DNA of 64,000 nt, from the NCBI GenBank assembly GCA_050952935.1, contig JBMNLS010000002.1, forward strand, positions 496,001 to 560,000, in the 5' to 3' direction. Origin of the DNA: UBA6115 sp050952935 (GTDB lineage Bacteria; Bacillota; Clostridia; Christensenellales; Aristaeellaceae). The number at the start of each line of letters is the position of its first letter. Position 1 is the stretch's first letter. Positions 1-8,205 of this stretch are shown here, piece by piece. The position numbers and the translations under genes are program-made. Under the pieces are notes generated by a model. The model was not told the DNA's origin. It searched no databases and saw nothing but the letters and a program-made list of their open reading frames with translations.

Positions 1-96
1 GCGGTCAAAAGCTTGGTTAAGGCCTATGGGGTGGAGGATTCGGTATTTTTTGCGGCTACGATGGCGGAGGCCTTGGATAGATTGGAGAAAGCATAA
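1..96 (+). CDS. C-terminal end of an unidentified protein (partial)
   Basis: An open frame enters from the left edge and stops at TAA 94-96, giving 31 residues that end in MAEALDRLEKA. It is followed within two bases by a good intrinsic terminator, which supports a real gene end. The tail is an amphipathic helix and too short to place in a family. I do not recognise it. Confidence 0.6.
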   Translation, partial: AVKSLVKAYGVEDSVFFAATMAEALDRLEKA

Positions 97-97
97 T

Positions 98-130
98 AAA
101 ACGCGGCTTGACGAATCAGCCGCGTTTTTT
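98..130 (+). terminator. Intrinsic terminator, probably bidirectional
   Basis: An 8-bp perfect stem (ACGCGGCT at 101-108 pairing with AGCCGCGT at 118-125) with a 9-nt loop is followed by a run of T on the plus strand and preceded by a run of A. The A run serves as a T run on the minus strand. It can therefore end both the gene at 1-96 and the converging protease gene that stops at 144. Confidence 0.85.
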
Positions 131-143
131 GGTTTCAGTTCAT

Positions 144-833
144 TCAATTCCTTCTGCGTGACGCGCCTTTGGACAGCAGAATCAGCCTGAACAGCTGCAA
201 GAGAGCGCCGATGGCGCTGGCCACATAGGTCATGGCGGCGGCGGTTAGCACCTTGCGCACGCCGGCTTCCTCCTCCCGGGTGATGAGACCGGAGGCGTTC
301 AGCATCTGGATGGCGCGGCGGGAGGCGTTAAACTCCACCGGCAGGGTGATGAGGGAAAAAAGCACTGTCAGGGCGAAAAGCGCGATGCCTGCTATGAGCA
401 GCGGCTGCCAGGACATCACCAGGCCCAGGATGAAAATGGGCATGCTGAGGGCGGAGCCGAAGTTCACCGCGGGCACCGCCAGCGTGCGCAGGCTGAGGGC
501 GGCGTAGCCGTCTTTTTTCTGCATGGCGTGGCCCGCTTCATGCGCGGCGATGCCAAGGGCCGCGACGCTGGCGGAGTCGTAGACCCCTTCAGACAGGCTC
601 AGCACCTCCTTACGGGGATCATAATGGTCGGTGAGGGTGCCCTGGGTGGGGATGACGGAAACCTCATAGTTGCCATTGTCATAGAGGATTTTCTGCACGG
701 CCTGGCTGGCAGGGATGCCGGCCTGGGTGCGGATTTTGGAATATTTATTGTAGGCGCTCTTCATCCAGCCCTGAGCAAGCAGCGCTAAAAGCAGGGCGGG
801 GAGGAGCAAGAGCATGGTGGAATCATAAAACAT
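144..833 (-). CDS. Membrane-bound zinc metallopeptidase, YugP family
   Basis: A 229-residue membrane protein. It opens with a hydrophobic segment (about residues 6-22), carries the zinc-protease motif HEAGH at residues 98-102, and has two further membrane segments (about 120-165) and a hydrophobic C-terminus. This layout is that of the YugP/Zn_peptidase_2 family (known family), integral membrane proteins whose physiological substrates are largely unknown. A longer frame begins at 869. I chose ATG 833 because AAGGAG sits seven bases upstream of it and because YugP proteins usually begin close to this first helix. An extended -10 promoter lies at 892-900. It is divergent from the sigma factor operon. 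Confidence 0.85.
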   Translation of the reverse strand: MFYDSTMLLLLPALLLALLAQGWMKSAYNKYSKIRTQAGIPASQAVQKILYDNGNYEVSVIPTQGTLTDHYDPRKEVLSLSEGVYDSASVAALGIAAHEAGHAMQKKDGYAALSLRTLAVPAVNFGSALSMPIFILGLVMSWQPLLIAGIALFALTVLFSLITLPVEFNASRRAIQMLNASGLITREEEAGVRKVLTAAAMTYVASAIGALLQLFRLILLSKGASRRRN

Positions 834-891
834 GGCGTCTCTCCTTTTCTTTGGGCCGGGCTTGCGCACAGGCGCTCACCCGATTACTATG

Positions 892-900
892 ATTATACCA
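892..900 (-). promoter_or_regulatory. Extended -10 promoter for the YugP-type protease gene
   Basis: Reading the minus strand, TGG-TATAAT matches an extended -10 (TGnTATAAT). No good -35 is visible, as is usual for this class. The transcript would start near 884, about 50 nt before the ATG at 833. Confidence 0.5.
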
Positions 901-924
901 CAGAGAAAAAATTATTATATGGGG

Positions 925-952
925 CGCAACATTTTAACGCCCCTGCCGTATA
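925..952 (+). promoter_or_regulatory. ECF-type promoter, probably autoregulatory
   Basis: CAAC followed by ATTTT (927-935), then CGTATA at 947-952, with 16 bases between AAC and CGT. This is close to the known Bacillus sigma-W type layout (AAC, T-rich stretch, 16 nt, CGTA). It lies 45 bp before the ECF sigma gene, so self-activation is the natural inference. An inverted repeat (GGGGCG at 921-926 and CGCCCC at 938-943) overlaps it. Confidence 0.55.
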
Positions 953-997
953 CCAGATAGAAAGCTGCTTTCACCTCTTTGAAAGGAGGAGCCCCTC

Positions 998-1474
998 TTG
1001 CTAAGCCCCCAGGCGTATTCCAGGACGGCAGAAGAAGCCCTGAACGGGCTTTATAAGCTGGCTTTGAGCATCCTGCGCAGGCACGCCGATGCCCAGGACG
1101 CTGTGCAGCAGGCGCTGCTTAAAACCTGGGAAAAGCGGGCCAGCATCCGTGAGGAAACATTCAAAGCCTATCTGACCCGGGTGGTGATCAATGAATGCCG
1201 CAACATTCAGCGCCACAGCATGCGGGAGACTCCTCAGGAGCTGTCGGAATTATCAGTGCATGAAGCGTCAGCGGAATACCGGGAGCTTTATGACGCCATT
1301 GACCTTTTGCCTGAGCACTATAAGCTCCCCATCATGCTCAAATACTTAAACGGCCTGTCTGAAAAGGAGGCTGCTAAAGCCCTGAACATCCCGGTGCCGG
1401 CTTTCAAAAGCCGATTGTACCGGGCCAGAAAAGCCCTCAGGGCGCATCTTGACCGGGAGGTGGTGTTTGAATGA
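998..1474 (+). CDS. RNA polymerase ECF sigma factor (sigma-70 family)
   Basis: A 158-residue sigma factor with only the two regions typical of the ECF group. Region 2 is at about residues 14-75 (core binding and -10 recognition, with the helix around YLTRVVINECRN). Region 4 is a helix-turn-helix at about 100-153 (GLSEKEAAKALNIPVPAFKS). The start is TTG at 998, preceded by GAAAGGAGGA at 980-989 with good spacing; no ATG nearby fits. Its last four bases overlap the ATG of the next gene (ATGA at 1471-1474), so the two are translationally coupled, as is usual for a sigma/anti-sigma pair. An ECF-like promoter lies just upstream. The signal it responds to cannot be read from the sequence. Confidence 0.9.
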   Translation: MLSPQAYSRTAEEALNGLYKLALSILRRHADAQDAVQQALLKTWEKRASIREETFKAYLTRVVINECRNIQRHSMRETPQELSELSVHEASAEYRELYDAIDLLPEHYKLPIMLKYLNGLSEKEAAKALNIPVPAFKSRLYRARKALRAHLDREVVFE

Positions 1475-3258
1475 AGCCTGAATTGCGCCTGAATCACCGC
1501 GTTTTAAGCGCCGCCCTGCCGGATATGCCGCCCGAGGCTGAAAACCGCCTCAGACAGCAGATTCGCTGTCTGAGCGCGCAGCAGGAGGAAAAACCCGTGA
1601 AAAAAAGACTTTCTCTGGGGCTGGTATTGGCCCTGGTGATCACCTTATTGACCCTAAGCGCCCTGGCCGCCGTGCTGATTGGCGGAAAGGACTTTGTGGA
1701 GCAGTTCCTGGCCCCCCGGGCCATTGAGACCGAAAGCGAGATATGGACCAGGGAAGAACTGGAGGAACTGAGGCGTATCGCCCAGGAGCATGGGCTGCCC
1801 ATCACCGATGAACTGCAAAAGGCCTTTGATCAGCCGGAGGGATACTACAAGCAGGAGGTGATCCACGCCGTGCTGCGGGACAGCCTGGGCTTTTATTACT
1901 CCACCTGGTCGGTGGAAGATCAGGCCTGGTATGAGAATATTCTGGTGAAGACAGGGCTGAAGGATTTCAGCTGGGCCACTGTTCCAGAGCCGGGCGACGT
2001 GAGCCTGGAGGAGGCCAGAGAGATTGCCGCAACATATATCCAGAGCGCCTGGGGGGCGGAACCGGAGCTGATGAACCCCGAAATATATCGTCATCACCAG
2101 CAGTTCCAGAACTTCAAGGAGAGTGAGCATCACCAGGGCCGCCGCTGGTATCTGGAGTTTGAAGCGCTGGATTTGACCCATGACGCCTATTATTTCACCA
2201 TCGAAAGCACCGGAAAGGTGATAGATGCCCAGCGCCGCCCGGGCGTGGAACAGGCGGAGGCCACCGCCTATGATGTGCTGGAGCGCTACGAGCATGTGTA
2301 TGGGGACAGGGAAAGCTGGGAGGGTGAAACCTGGCGGTCCTTTCAGGAGCGGGTGCGAAAGGCGGTGGCTGCCCACGGGGACAGCGGCATGGGCAAGCTG
2401 CTGAATGTCATTTTGAAGCAGGAATACGGCGTTTTCACCGATGAAATGATCACCAAGGAAACGGCCATCGCCACAGCCCGGGCCTTACCCGGCGCCCATG
2501 AGAAGGTGGCAAGGGCCACGGTGGTGCTCCTGATGGATGGGGACATCCCGGTGTGGAAGGTGACCCTGCGTCATGCCTTTGAGGAGGGGAAGGTGCTGCC
2601 CCTGCCCTTCTTGGCGGAGATCAATGCCCTTACCGGGGAGGTGCGCGGCAGCAGGCTGGTAGCGGATCACAGCAGCCCGGCTTCCTATGCCCTGGACCGC
2701 CTGATGGAGGATGAACCCACCCTGCCTCCGCCTGCCGCCCCCAACTGCACCAGACGCCCGGACGGAAAGCCCGGATTCTGGTATTCCAACCGGGCTCCTG
2801 ACTATTACTGGAAGGCGCTGGATGAATATGGCTACAACAAGGGGGATCAGGGTGACCTGATCGAATCCTGGTACAAAGACTATGGCAGCGACCAGGCCTT
2901 CTGGCCCCTGGAGGCTCAGGCGCTGATTGAGCTGTGGCACGGCGTTTCACCTTTGGATGGAACCTTCCCAGGCCTGCCCGCGCCGGAGGATATACCCTGG
3001 GAGAAGGCGCTGACCATTGCCCGCAAGGCCTTGCTGGAGGATAAAGAAACCGGGCTTCACCTGGATGAAAATTCCCTAAATACCCTGGCGGCGCAGTTTT
3101 CCTTCAGCTTCCATTCCCTTTACCCGGGAAGCCGGGCATGGCAGGTGGGCTTTGTGGAATACTGGGAAGGGCAGAAGCATATGCTTGCCAGCGTCACCAT
3201 TGATGCGAAGACGGGGAAAGTTCTGGAAATATCAGGCGGGGATAAGGGAAACGGATAA
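1471..3258 (+). CDS. Membrane anti-sigma factor with extracytoplasmic PepSY-like repeats
   Basis: A 595-residue protein coupled to the sigma gene by a 4-bp overlap. A short charged cytoplasmic part (about residues 1-46) would bind the sigma factor. One membrane helix (about 47-71) follows, then a large outside part of about 520 residues. The outside part contains three stretches resembling PepSY folds: a helix beginning with an E/K-E-A pattern followed by strands ending in T-G-K/E-V. They lie near residues 175-255, 315-395 and 510-590. The N-terminal part does not show the classic HxxxCxxC zinc motif. Operon position and topology make anti-sigma function likely. PepSY-like domains suggest sensing or inhibition at the cell surface, but the ligand is unknown. 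Confidence 0.7.
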   Translation: MKPELRLNHRVLSAALPDMPPEAENRLRQQIRCLSAQQEEKPVKKRLSLGLVLALVITLLTLSALAAVLIGGKDFVEQFLAPRAIETESEIWTREELEELRRIAQEHGLPITDELQKAFDQPEGYYKQEVIHAVLRDSLGFYYSTWSVEDQAWYENILVKTGLKDFSWATVPEPGDVSLEEAREIAATYIQSAWGAEPELMNPEIYRHHQQFQNFKESEHHQGRRWYLEFEALDLTHDAYYFTIESTGKVIDAQRRPGVEQAEATAYDVLERYEHVYGDRESWEGETWRSFQERVRKAVAAHGDSGMGKLLNVILKQEYGVFTDEMITKETAIATARALPGAHEKVARATVVLLMDGDIPVWKVTLRHAFEEGKVLPLPFLAEINALTGEVRGSRLVADHSSPASYALDRLMEDEPTLPPPAAPNCTRRPDGKPGFWYSNRAPDYYWKALDEYGYNKGDQGDLIESWYKDYGSDQAFWPLEAQALIELWHGVSPLDGTFPGLPAPEDIPWEKALTIARKALLEDKETGLHLDENSLNTLAAQFSFSFHSLYPGSRAWQVGFVEYWEGQKHMLASVTIDAKTGKVLEISGGDKGNG

Positions 3259-3270
3259 ACCATATCCCAC

Positions 3271-3302
3271 AAAAAGGGGCTGCCGCGTTATGCGGCAGCC
3301 CC
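3271..3302 (-). terminator. Terminator of the minus-strand opp operon (bidirectional stem)
   Basis: An 11-bp perfect stem (GGGGCTGCCGC at 3276-3286 with GCGGCAGCCCC at 3292-3302) with a 5-nt loop. The five A at 3271-3275 become a T tract on the minus strand, 23 bp past the stop of the binding protein gene. It may also stop the anti-sigma transcript arriving from the left. Confidence 0.85.
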
Positions 3303-3324
3303 AGGTTTTACCCTTTTATCAGGC

Positions 3325-5079
3325 TTATTTCAGCGTCACATAGTTCCAGATCACATCGCCAGAGGGCATGATGATCAAGCCTTCCACGTTGGGCTTGGTC
3401 ATGGCGGGGTTGGTATAGTAGAACAGGGGGGCGACGGCGCCGCTGGCCATGAGGACTTCCTCAGCCAGCTGGGCGGCCTTCACGCGGGCGGCGGGATCGG
3501 TGGAGAACTTGATCTCATTAGCCAGTGCGTCATAGGCATCAGCCCAGGTTTTGTCACCTTCCAGGCCCCAGTAGGCGCCCATGCCGGCGTCCTTGGTCAC
3601 ATCGCTGGCGCGCTTATAGTCGCCAATGCTGCGGCCCAGGCGGGGATAGTTGTTGCCGGAGGCGGAGATGAAGATCTCCAGGAAGTTCAGCACATCGCTG
3701 AAGTCAGCGACCCAGCCCATGCGGGCAGCTTCCGCGTCACCGGCCTTCAGCTTGGTCTGCAGGGTAGCCCAGGCTTCCTGGTTGATGACGGAGGTGATGC
3801 CCACCTTGTTCCAGGTTTCCTGCACGTACTGGATGATGGCGGCATTGGCGCCGGAGTTGTTGAAGGCGAATTCGATGGTGGGGAAGTTGCTGAACTGAAT
3901 GTTGCCCTCGGCCACGGTGCCGGTGTAGGCATAGCCAAGTTCGATCAGCGCATTGATGGCGCTCACCTGGTCCACGGTGTATTCTTCGTTTTCAGGGGAG
4001 ATGGCGGCGGTATCGGCATACCAGGTCTTGTAGCCTTCGGCCAGGCGCACATCGGGGTTGGTGCCGTCAGACAGCTTGGTGGGATAGAAGCCCTTGGCGG
4101 GGATCTGGCCAGCCTTGGTCACAAACTGCACCAGCTCTTCGCGGTTGACCATCTGGCCAAGGGCGAAGCGGGCCTTGGACTGTTCCTGCACGCTCAGCTG
4201 CTTGCCGGCGGGGCTCATGTCCTTATAAACGTTGAACAGCAAATAGTAGGTGCCCATCATCTCGTGGAAAACCAGCTCGCCAGGGTAGGTGGCGTTCAGA
4301 CGGTCAAATTCCACGGGGTCGATGGAGTTGATGAACTGGGCAGTGTCGTTCTCATAGGCGGCCAGGATGGCGGCATTGTCCTCTGCCAGGTAGCAGTTGA
4401 CGCTGGCCAGCTTGACATTCTCCGCGTTCCAGTAGTACTCGTTTTTCTCAAATGAGATGACGTCGTCTACTTTGTAGGCGGTCATGCGGAAGGGACCCAT
4501 GCCGATATTGGTCTCGGCCTTGGTGGCCCAGATGCCTTCGCTGTCCACATTTTCCTTGACAGGGTAGAAGGTGGGGAAGGCGGCCAGATCCTTGAAGTAG
4601 GGGGCGGGGGCGGCCAGCTTCACGGTGAACACGCCATTTTCGTCATCGGCGGTGATGTTCATGTTGGCCGGATAGCCCTCGATGATGCCGTACATGAAGC
4701 CATAATCGGCGCCCAGTTCCTCAGAGGCGGCGCGCTTCCAGGAAGAAACGATGTCAGAGGCCTTGAAGTCAGAGCCGTCAGACCACTTCAAGCCCTTGCG
4801 CAGGGTAAAGGTCCAGGTGAGCTGGTCCTCAGAAATGGTGTAGCTCTCGGCCAGCTCGGGGGCGATTTCAGCCTTGCCGTCCACCCACTGGAAGCCCAGC
4901 AGGCCGGCGTGGGACAGCTTGATGATGTTGCTGCCGCTGGAGGCGGAGTTTAGCGCCGGGTCGCCTGATTTGGGGGTGCCGCCGCCGTAGAACACGCTGA
5001 CAACGTCACCCTCTGCCATGGCAGGCACAAGGCCAACCATCAGGCACAGAGCCATGAGAAGTGCGAACAATTTTTTCAC
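3325..5079 (-). CDS. oppA: Oligopeptide ABC transporter, substrate-binding protein (OppA-like)
   Basis: A 584-residue extracellular solute-binding protein of family 5, the group that captures di- and oligopeptides for OppBCDF. The mature part has the family's early pattern (LAESYTISEDQLTWTFTLR) and the long two-lobe length. The signal peptide has two lysines, a hydrophobic core and a likely AMA|E cleavage site. The only cysteine in it (residue 12) is not in a lipobox, so lipid anchoring is not predicted, which is unusual for a Gram-positive binding protein. The start is GTG 5079 with AGGAGG nine bases upstream. It is the last gene of the operon, 39 bp after oppF, and is followed by a strong terminator. 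Confidence 0.9.
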   Translation of the reverse strand: MKKLFALLMALCLMVGLVPAMAEGDVVSVFYGGGTPKSGDPALNSASSGSNIIKLSHAGLLGFQWVDGKAEIAPELAESYTISEDQLTWTFTLRKGLKWSDGSDFKASDIVSSWKRAASEELGADYGFMYGIIEGYPANMNITADDENGVFTVKLAAPAPYFKDLAAFPTFYPVKENVDSEGIWATKAETNIGMGPFRMTAYKVDDVISFEKNEYYWNAENVKLASVNCYLAEDNAAILAAYENDTAQFINSIDPVEFDRLNATYPGELVFHEMMGTYYLLFNVYKDMSPAGKQLSVQEQSKARFALGQMVNREELVQFVTKAGQIPAKGFYPTKLSDGTNPDVRLAEGYKTWYADTAAISPENEEYTVDQVSAINALIELGYAYTGTVAEGNIQFSNFPTIEFAFNNSGANAAIIQYVQETWNKVGITSVINQEAWATLQTKLKAGDAEAARMGWVADFSDVLNFLEIFISASGNNYPRLGRSIGDYKRASDVTKDAGMGAYWGLEGDKTWADAYDALANEIKFSTDPAARVKAAQLAEEVLMASGAVAPLFYYTNPAMTKPNVEGLIIMPSGDVIWNYVTLK

Positions 5080-5118
5080 GATGATATTCCTCCTATAAGG
5101 TAATTATTTAACAAGCGC

Positions 5119-6099
5119 TCACGCGCCGGTTACCGGGATACGGATACAGCTGACATAATGCCCGGGGCTTACTTCGCGCAGAGACGGGCAAGCGTCAGCA
5201 CATTCAGGGATAGCATCAAGACAGCGGGTGCGGAAGGCACAGCCAGAGGGTACTTTAAGAGGACTGGGCACGTCACCCTTGAGGATGATGCGTTTGACTT
5301 TCCTGGCCTTATCAGGGTCAGGCACGGGGACAGCAGACAACAGGGAGCGGGTATAGGGGTGAAGAGGGTTTCTGTGGAGTTCCACCGAGGAGGTCATTTC
5401 CACAATCCGCCCCAGGTACATGACAGCGATGCGACTGGAGATGTGCTTGACCACCGACAGATCATGGGCGATAAACAGGTAGGTGAGGCCAAGCCGGGCC
5501 TGCAAATCTTCCAGCATGTTGATCACCTGTGCCTGGATGGATACGTCCAGGGCGCTGACCGGTTCATCACACACGATAAACTCGGGTTTGGAAGCAAGCG
5601 CCCGGGCGATGCCGATGCGTTGGCGCTGGCCACCGGAAAACTCATGGGCATAGCGGGTGGCCTGCTCGGAGGAAAGGCCCACCAGATCCAAGAGCTCCGC
5701 CACCCGGTCATTGCGCTCTTGCTTGGTCTTGTAGAGCTTGTGTACATCAATGGGTTCTGCCACAATATCACCCACCGTCATGCGGGGGTTAAGGGAGGAG
5801 TAGGGATCCTGAAACACCATTTGCGCCCGGCGGCGGAAGCTGTCAAGCACAGGGCCGGGGGTGAGCTTTTCTCCGTCGAAGAAGACCTCGCCTGCTGTTG
5901 GCTGGTAAAGGTGCATGAGCGAACGGCCTACTGTGGTTTTCCCGCAGCCGGACTCGCCTACCAGCCCCAGGGTTTCCCCGGCGTTGATGTCAAAGGAAAC
6001 ATCGTCAACCGCCTTTAAATAGGTAGAGCGGAAAAGTCCGGTAGTGATGTTGAAATACTGTTTAAGGCCTCTGACCTGCAGCAAGGGAGTTTGTGTCAT
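5119..6099 (-). CDS. oppF: Oligopeptide ABC transporter ATP-binding protein (OppF-like)
   Basis: A 326-residue ABC ATPase, the second of the pair that powers peptide import. Walker A is GESGCGKTT (about residues 49-57), the signature is FSGGQRQRIGIARAL, and Walker B is FIVCDEPVSALD. At the C-terminus it has the oligopeptide-transporter extension with clustered cysteines (CAFRTRC...C...C), known in OppD/OppF/DppD/DppF. ATG 6099 overlaps the TGA of oppD by one base (TGATG) and is preceded by AAGGAGG. Cytoplasmic, acting with OppD on the OppBC channel. Confidence 0.93.
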   Translation of the reverse strand: MTQTPLLQVRGLKQYFNITTGLFRSTYLKAVDDVSFDINAGETLGLVGESGCGKTTVGRSLMHLYQPTAGEVFFDGEKLTPGPVLDSFRRRAQMVFQDPYSSLNPRMTVGDIVAEPIDVHKLYKTKQERNDRVAELLDLVGLSSEQATRYAHEFSGGQRQRIGIARALASKPEFIVCDEPVSALDVSIQAQVINMLEDLQARLGLTYLFIAHDLSVVKHISSRIAVMYLGRIVEMTSSVELHRNPLHPYTRSLLSAVPVPDPDKARKVKRIILKGDVPSPLKVPSGCAFRTRCLDAIPECADACPSLREVSPGHYVSCIRIPVTGA

Positions 6100-7136
6100 C
6101 AGACGCTTTCCTCCTTCAGCTGAATCATGGGCCTTTTGCCAGACACTTCAGGGGCGAGCACCCCATCTTTGACATTGCGCCAACAGGATGATAAATGATT
6201 ATACTCGTTTATCCAGTATTCCTGCGGTTTTTCTTCCAGGCAGATTTTCATGGCCTGCTCGCAGCGCGGTGCAAAGGCACAGCCTTTAGGCAAAAGCAGC
6301 ATATCGACCGGGGTACCGCTGATGGGGATAAGGCGCTCTTTCTCATCCTTCTCAATCCGTGGGATGGAGCGCATCAGGCCCTTGGTGTATTCGTGTTTTG
6401 GGTGATAAAAGATTTGCCGGGCGATGCCCCGCTCCACCAGGTGCCCGGCATACATGACGATCACCTCGTCGCACATGCCGGCCACCACACCCAAATCATG
6501 GGTAATCATGATAATGGCCATGCCCAGGCGGTGCTGAAGTTCAATCATCAGCTCCAGAATTTGAGCCTGGATAGTTACATCAAGGGCGGTGGTGGGCTCA
6601 TCGGCGATAAGGATCTCCGGCTCGCACACCAGCGCCATGGCGATCATCGCGCGCTGGCGCATGCCGCCTGAAAGCTCATAGGGGTACTGCCTCATGCGGC
6701 GCTCAGGATCGTTGATGCCCACCATGCCCAGCATTTCTACCGCCCGTTTGTGAGCTTCTACTTTGGTGCGGGAGGTGTGCAGCAGTATGGTTTCAATCAG
6801 CTGGTTGCCGATGGTGAACACGGGGTTTAAGGAAGTCATCGGATCCTGAAAGATGATGGATATTTTGTTGCCGCGGATTTTGCGCATTTCCTTTTCGCTT
6901 AAGCCCACAAGCTCCTTGCCGTCAAATTTGACGGAACCGGAATCGATGCGCCCGGGCGGGGTGAGAATCTGTAAAATGGAGTAGGCTGTAACAGACTTGC
7001 CGGAGCCGGATTCACCCACAATGCCAAGCACCGAACCCTTTTTCAGCTGGAAGCTGACCCCGCCCACCGCGGGCACCACGCCTGAAGGGGTATAGAAACT
7101 GGTTCTTAAATCTTTGACTTCAAGGATATTTTCCAT
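6099..7136 (-). CDS. oppD: Oligopeptide ABC transporter ATP-binding protein (OppD-like)
   Basis: A 345-residue ABC ATPase with Walker A GESGSGKS (about 41-48), a Q-loop FQDPMTSLNP, signature LSGGMRQRAMIAMAL, Walker B ILIADEPTTALD and the OppD/DppD C-terminal region with CAFAPRC. The paired OppD and OppF bind the cytoplasmic face of the OppB/OppC channel and hydrolyse ATP. ATG 7136 has AAGGAGGGG just upstream. It follows oppC by 11 bp and overlaps oppF by one base, so the four genes are one transcription unit. Confidence 0.93.
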   Translation of the reverse strand: MENILEVKDLRTSFYTPSGVVPAVGGVSFQLKKGSVLGIVGESGSGKSVTAYSILQILTPPGRIDSGSVKFDGKELVGLSEKEMRKIRGNKISIIFQDPMTSLNPVFTIGNQLIETILLHTSRTKVEAHKRAVEMLGMVGINDPERRMRQYPYELSGGMRQRAMIAMALVCEPEILIADEPTTALDVTIQAQILELMIELQHRLGMAIIMITHDLGVVAGMCDEVIVMYAGHLVERGIARQIFYHPKHEYTKGLMRSIPRIEKDEKERLIPISGTPVDMLLLPKGCAFAPRCEQAMKICLEEKPQEYWINEYNHLSSCWRNVKDGVLAPEVSGKRPMIQLKEESV

Positions 7137-7147
7137 CTCGCCCCTCC

Positions 7148-8203
7148 TTAATTGCGCAGTTTCGGGTCAAAGGCATCGCGCAGGCCGTTGCCCAAGAGGT
7201 TGAAGGACAGGACGATCAGAAAAATGGTCAGCGCGGGAAAAATGAGCAGGTAGGGATAGCTCACCAGGCCGATGCGCGCATCGCTGGCCAGGGACCCCAG
7301 GGAGGGCATGGGAATGGATACCCCCATACCCATAAAGGAGAGGAAACTCTCCGTGAAGATGGCGGATGGAATCTGCATGGCGGCGGTGATAATGATAACG
7401 CTGATGCAGTTGGGCACCAGATGCTTAAAGATGATGCGCCTGGCCCCGGCGCCTGAGACCCGGGCGGCCAGCACAAACTCCTGCTCCTTAATGGAGAGGA
7501 TCTGCCCCCTCACCTGGCGGGCCATACCGACCCAATACAGAAGGCCAAAGACGATGAAGATAGAGATCATTCCGGCGCCCAACCTCAGCACCAGATCGCT
7601 TTTTGACTGGGACACGATGTCCTTGATGGCCACGGACAATAAAATCACGATCAGCACATCAGGCAGGGAATAAATGATGTCCACAATCCGCATCATGATT
7701 AAGTCCACCTTGCCGCCAAAGTAACCGGAGATGGAGCCGTAGATGATGCCGATGATAACCACGATCACCGCGGCAATAAAACCCACCATCAGCGAGATGC
7801 GGGTGCCGTAAATTACCCGGATGGCATAGTCACGGCCCAGGCTGTCCGTGCCCATGATATGAGGGAAAACTTTCTCTCCTTTGGCGATTTTGGCCTGCTC
7901 CTTGGCGGAGTACTCAAAGGGTTTCAGGTACTGGGCGGTGACATCCTGCTTGGTGTAGCTATAGGGATAGACTGTGGGAACGATGAAGGCCACCAGGGCG
8001 ATGATGATGATGATGGCCAGGCAAAGCATGGCCAGCTTATTGCGCCACAGCCTGGCCATTGCGTCCCTGAAGAAGGAGACGCTGGGCTTGGTCAGCACCT
8101 GCTGGGTCTTTTCCTCTTCGCTGGCCGGGGCAAACAGTTCCGGCGATTGCTGGAGGCTGAAGAAGCGCTTGTAATGTTCCTGATAACTGTCGTTTTTCTG
8201 CAT
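7148..8203 (-). CDS. oppC: Oligopeptide ABC transporter permease (OppC-like)
   Basis: A 351-residue inner permease subunit. A cytoplasmic N-terminal tail of about 60 residues leads to a first helix (LAMLCLAIIIIIALVAFIVP), then the OppC insertion with HIMGTDSLGRD, and then five more helices. The binding-protein-dependent permease (EAA) loop is EFVLAARVSGAGARRIIFKH, near residue 255. A GTG at 8209 would overlap oppB by four bases. I chose ATG 8203 because TAAGG lies five bases before it, whereas the GTG has no ribosome site. Confidence 0.9.
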   Translation of the reverse strand: MQKNDSYQEHYKRFFSLQQSPELFAPASEEEKTQQVLTKPSVSFFRDAMARLWRNKLAMLCLAIIIIIALVAFIVPTVYPYSYTKQDVTAQYLKPFEYSAKEQAKIAKGEKVFPHIMGTDSLGRDYAIRVIYGTRISLMVGFIAAVIVVIIGIIYGSISGYFGGKVDLIMMRIVDIIYSLPDVLIVILLSVAIKDIVSQSKSDLVLRLGAGMISIFIVFGLLYWVGMARQVRGQILSIKEQEFVLAARVSGAGARRIIFKHLVPNCISVIIITAAMQIPSAIFTESFLSFMGMGVSIPMPSLGSLASDARIGLVSYPYLLIFPALTIFLIVLSFNLLGNGLRDAFDPKLRN

Positions 8204-8205
8204 AG

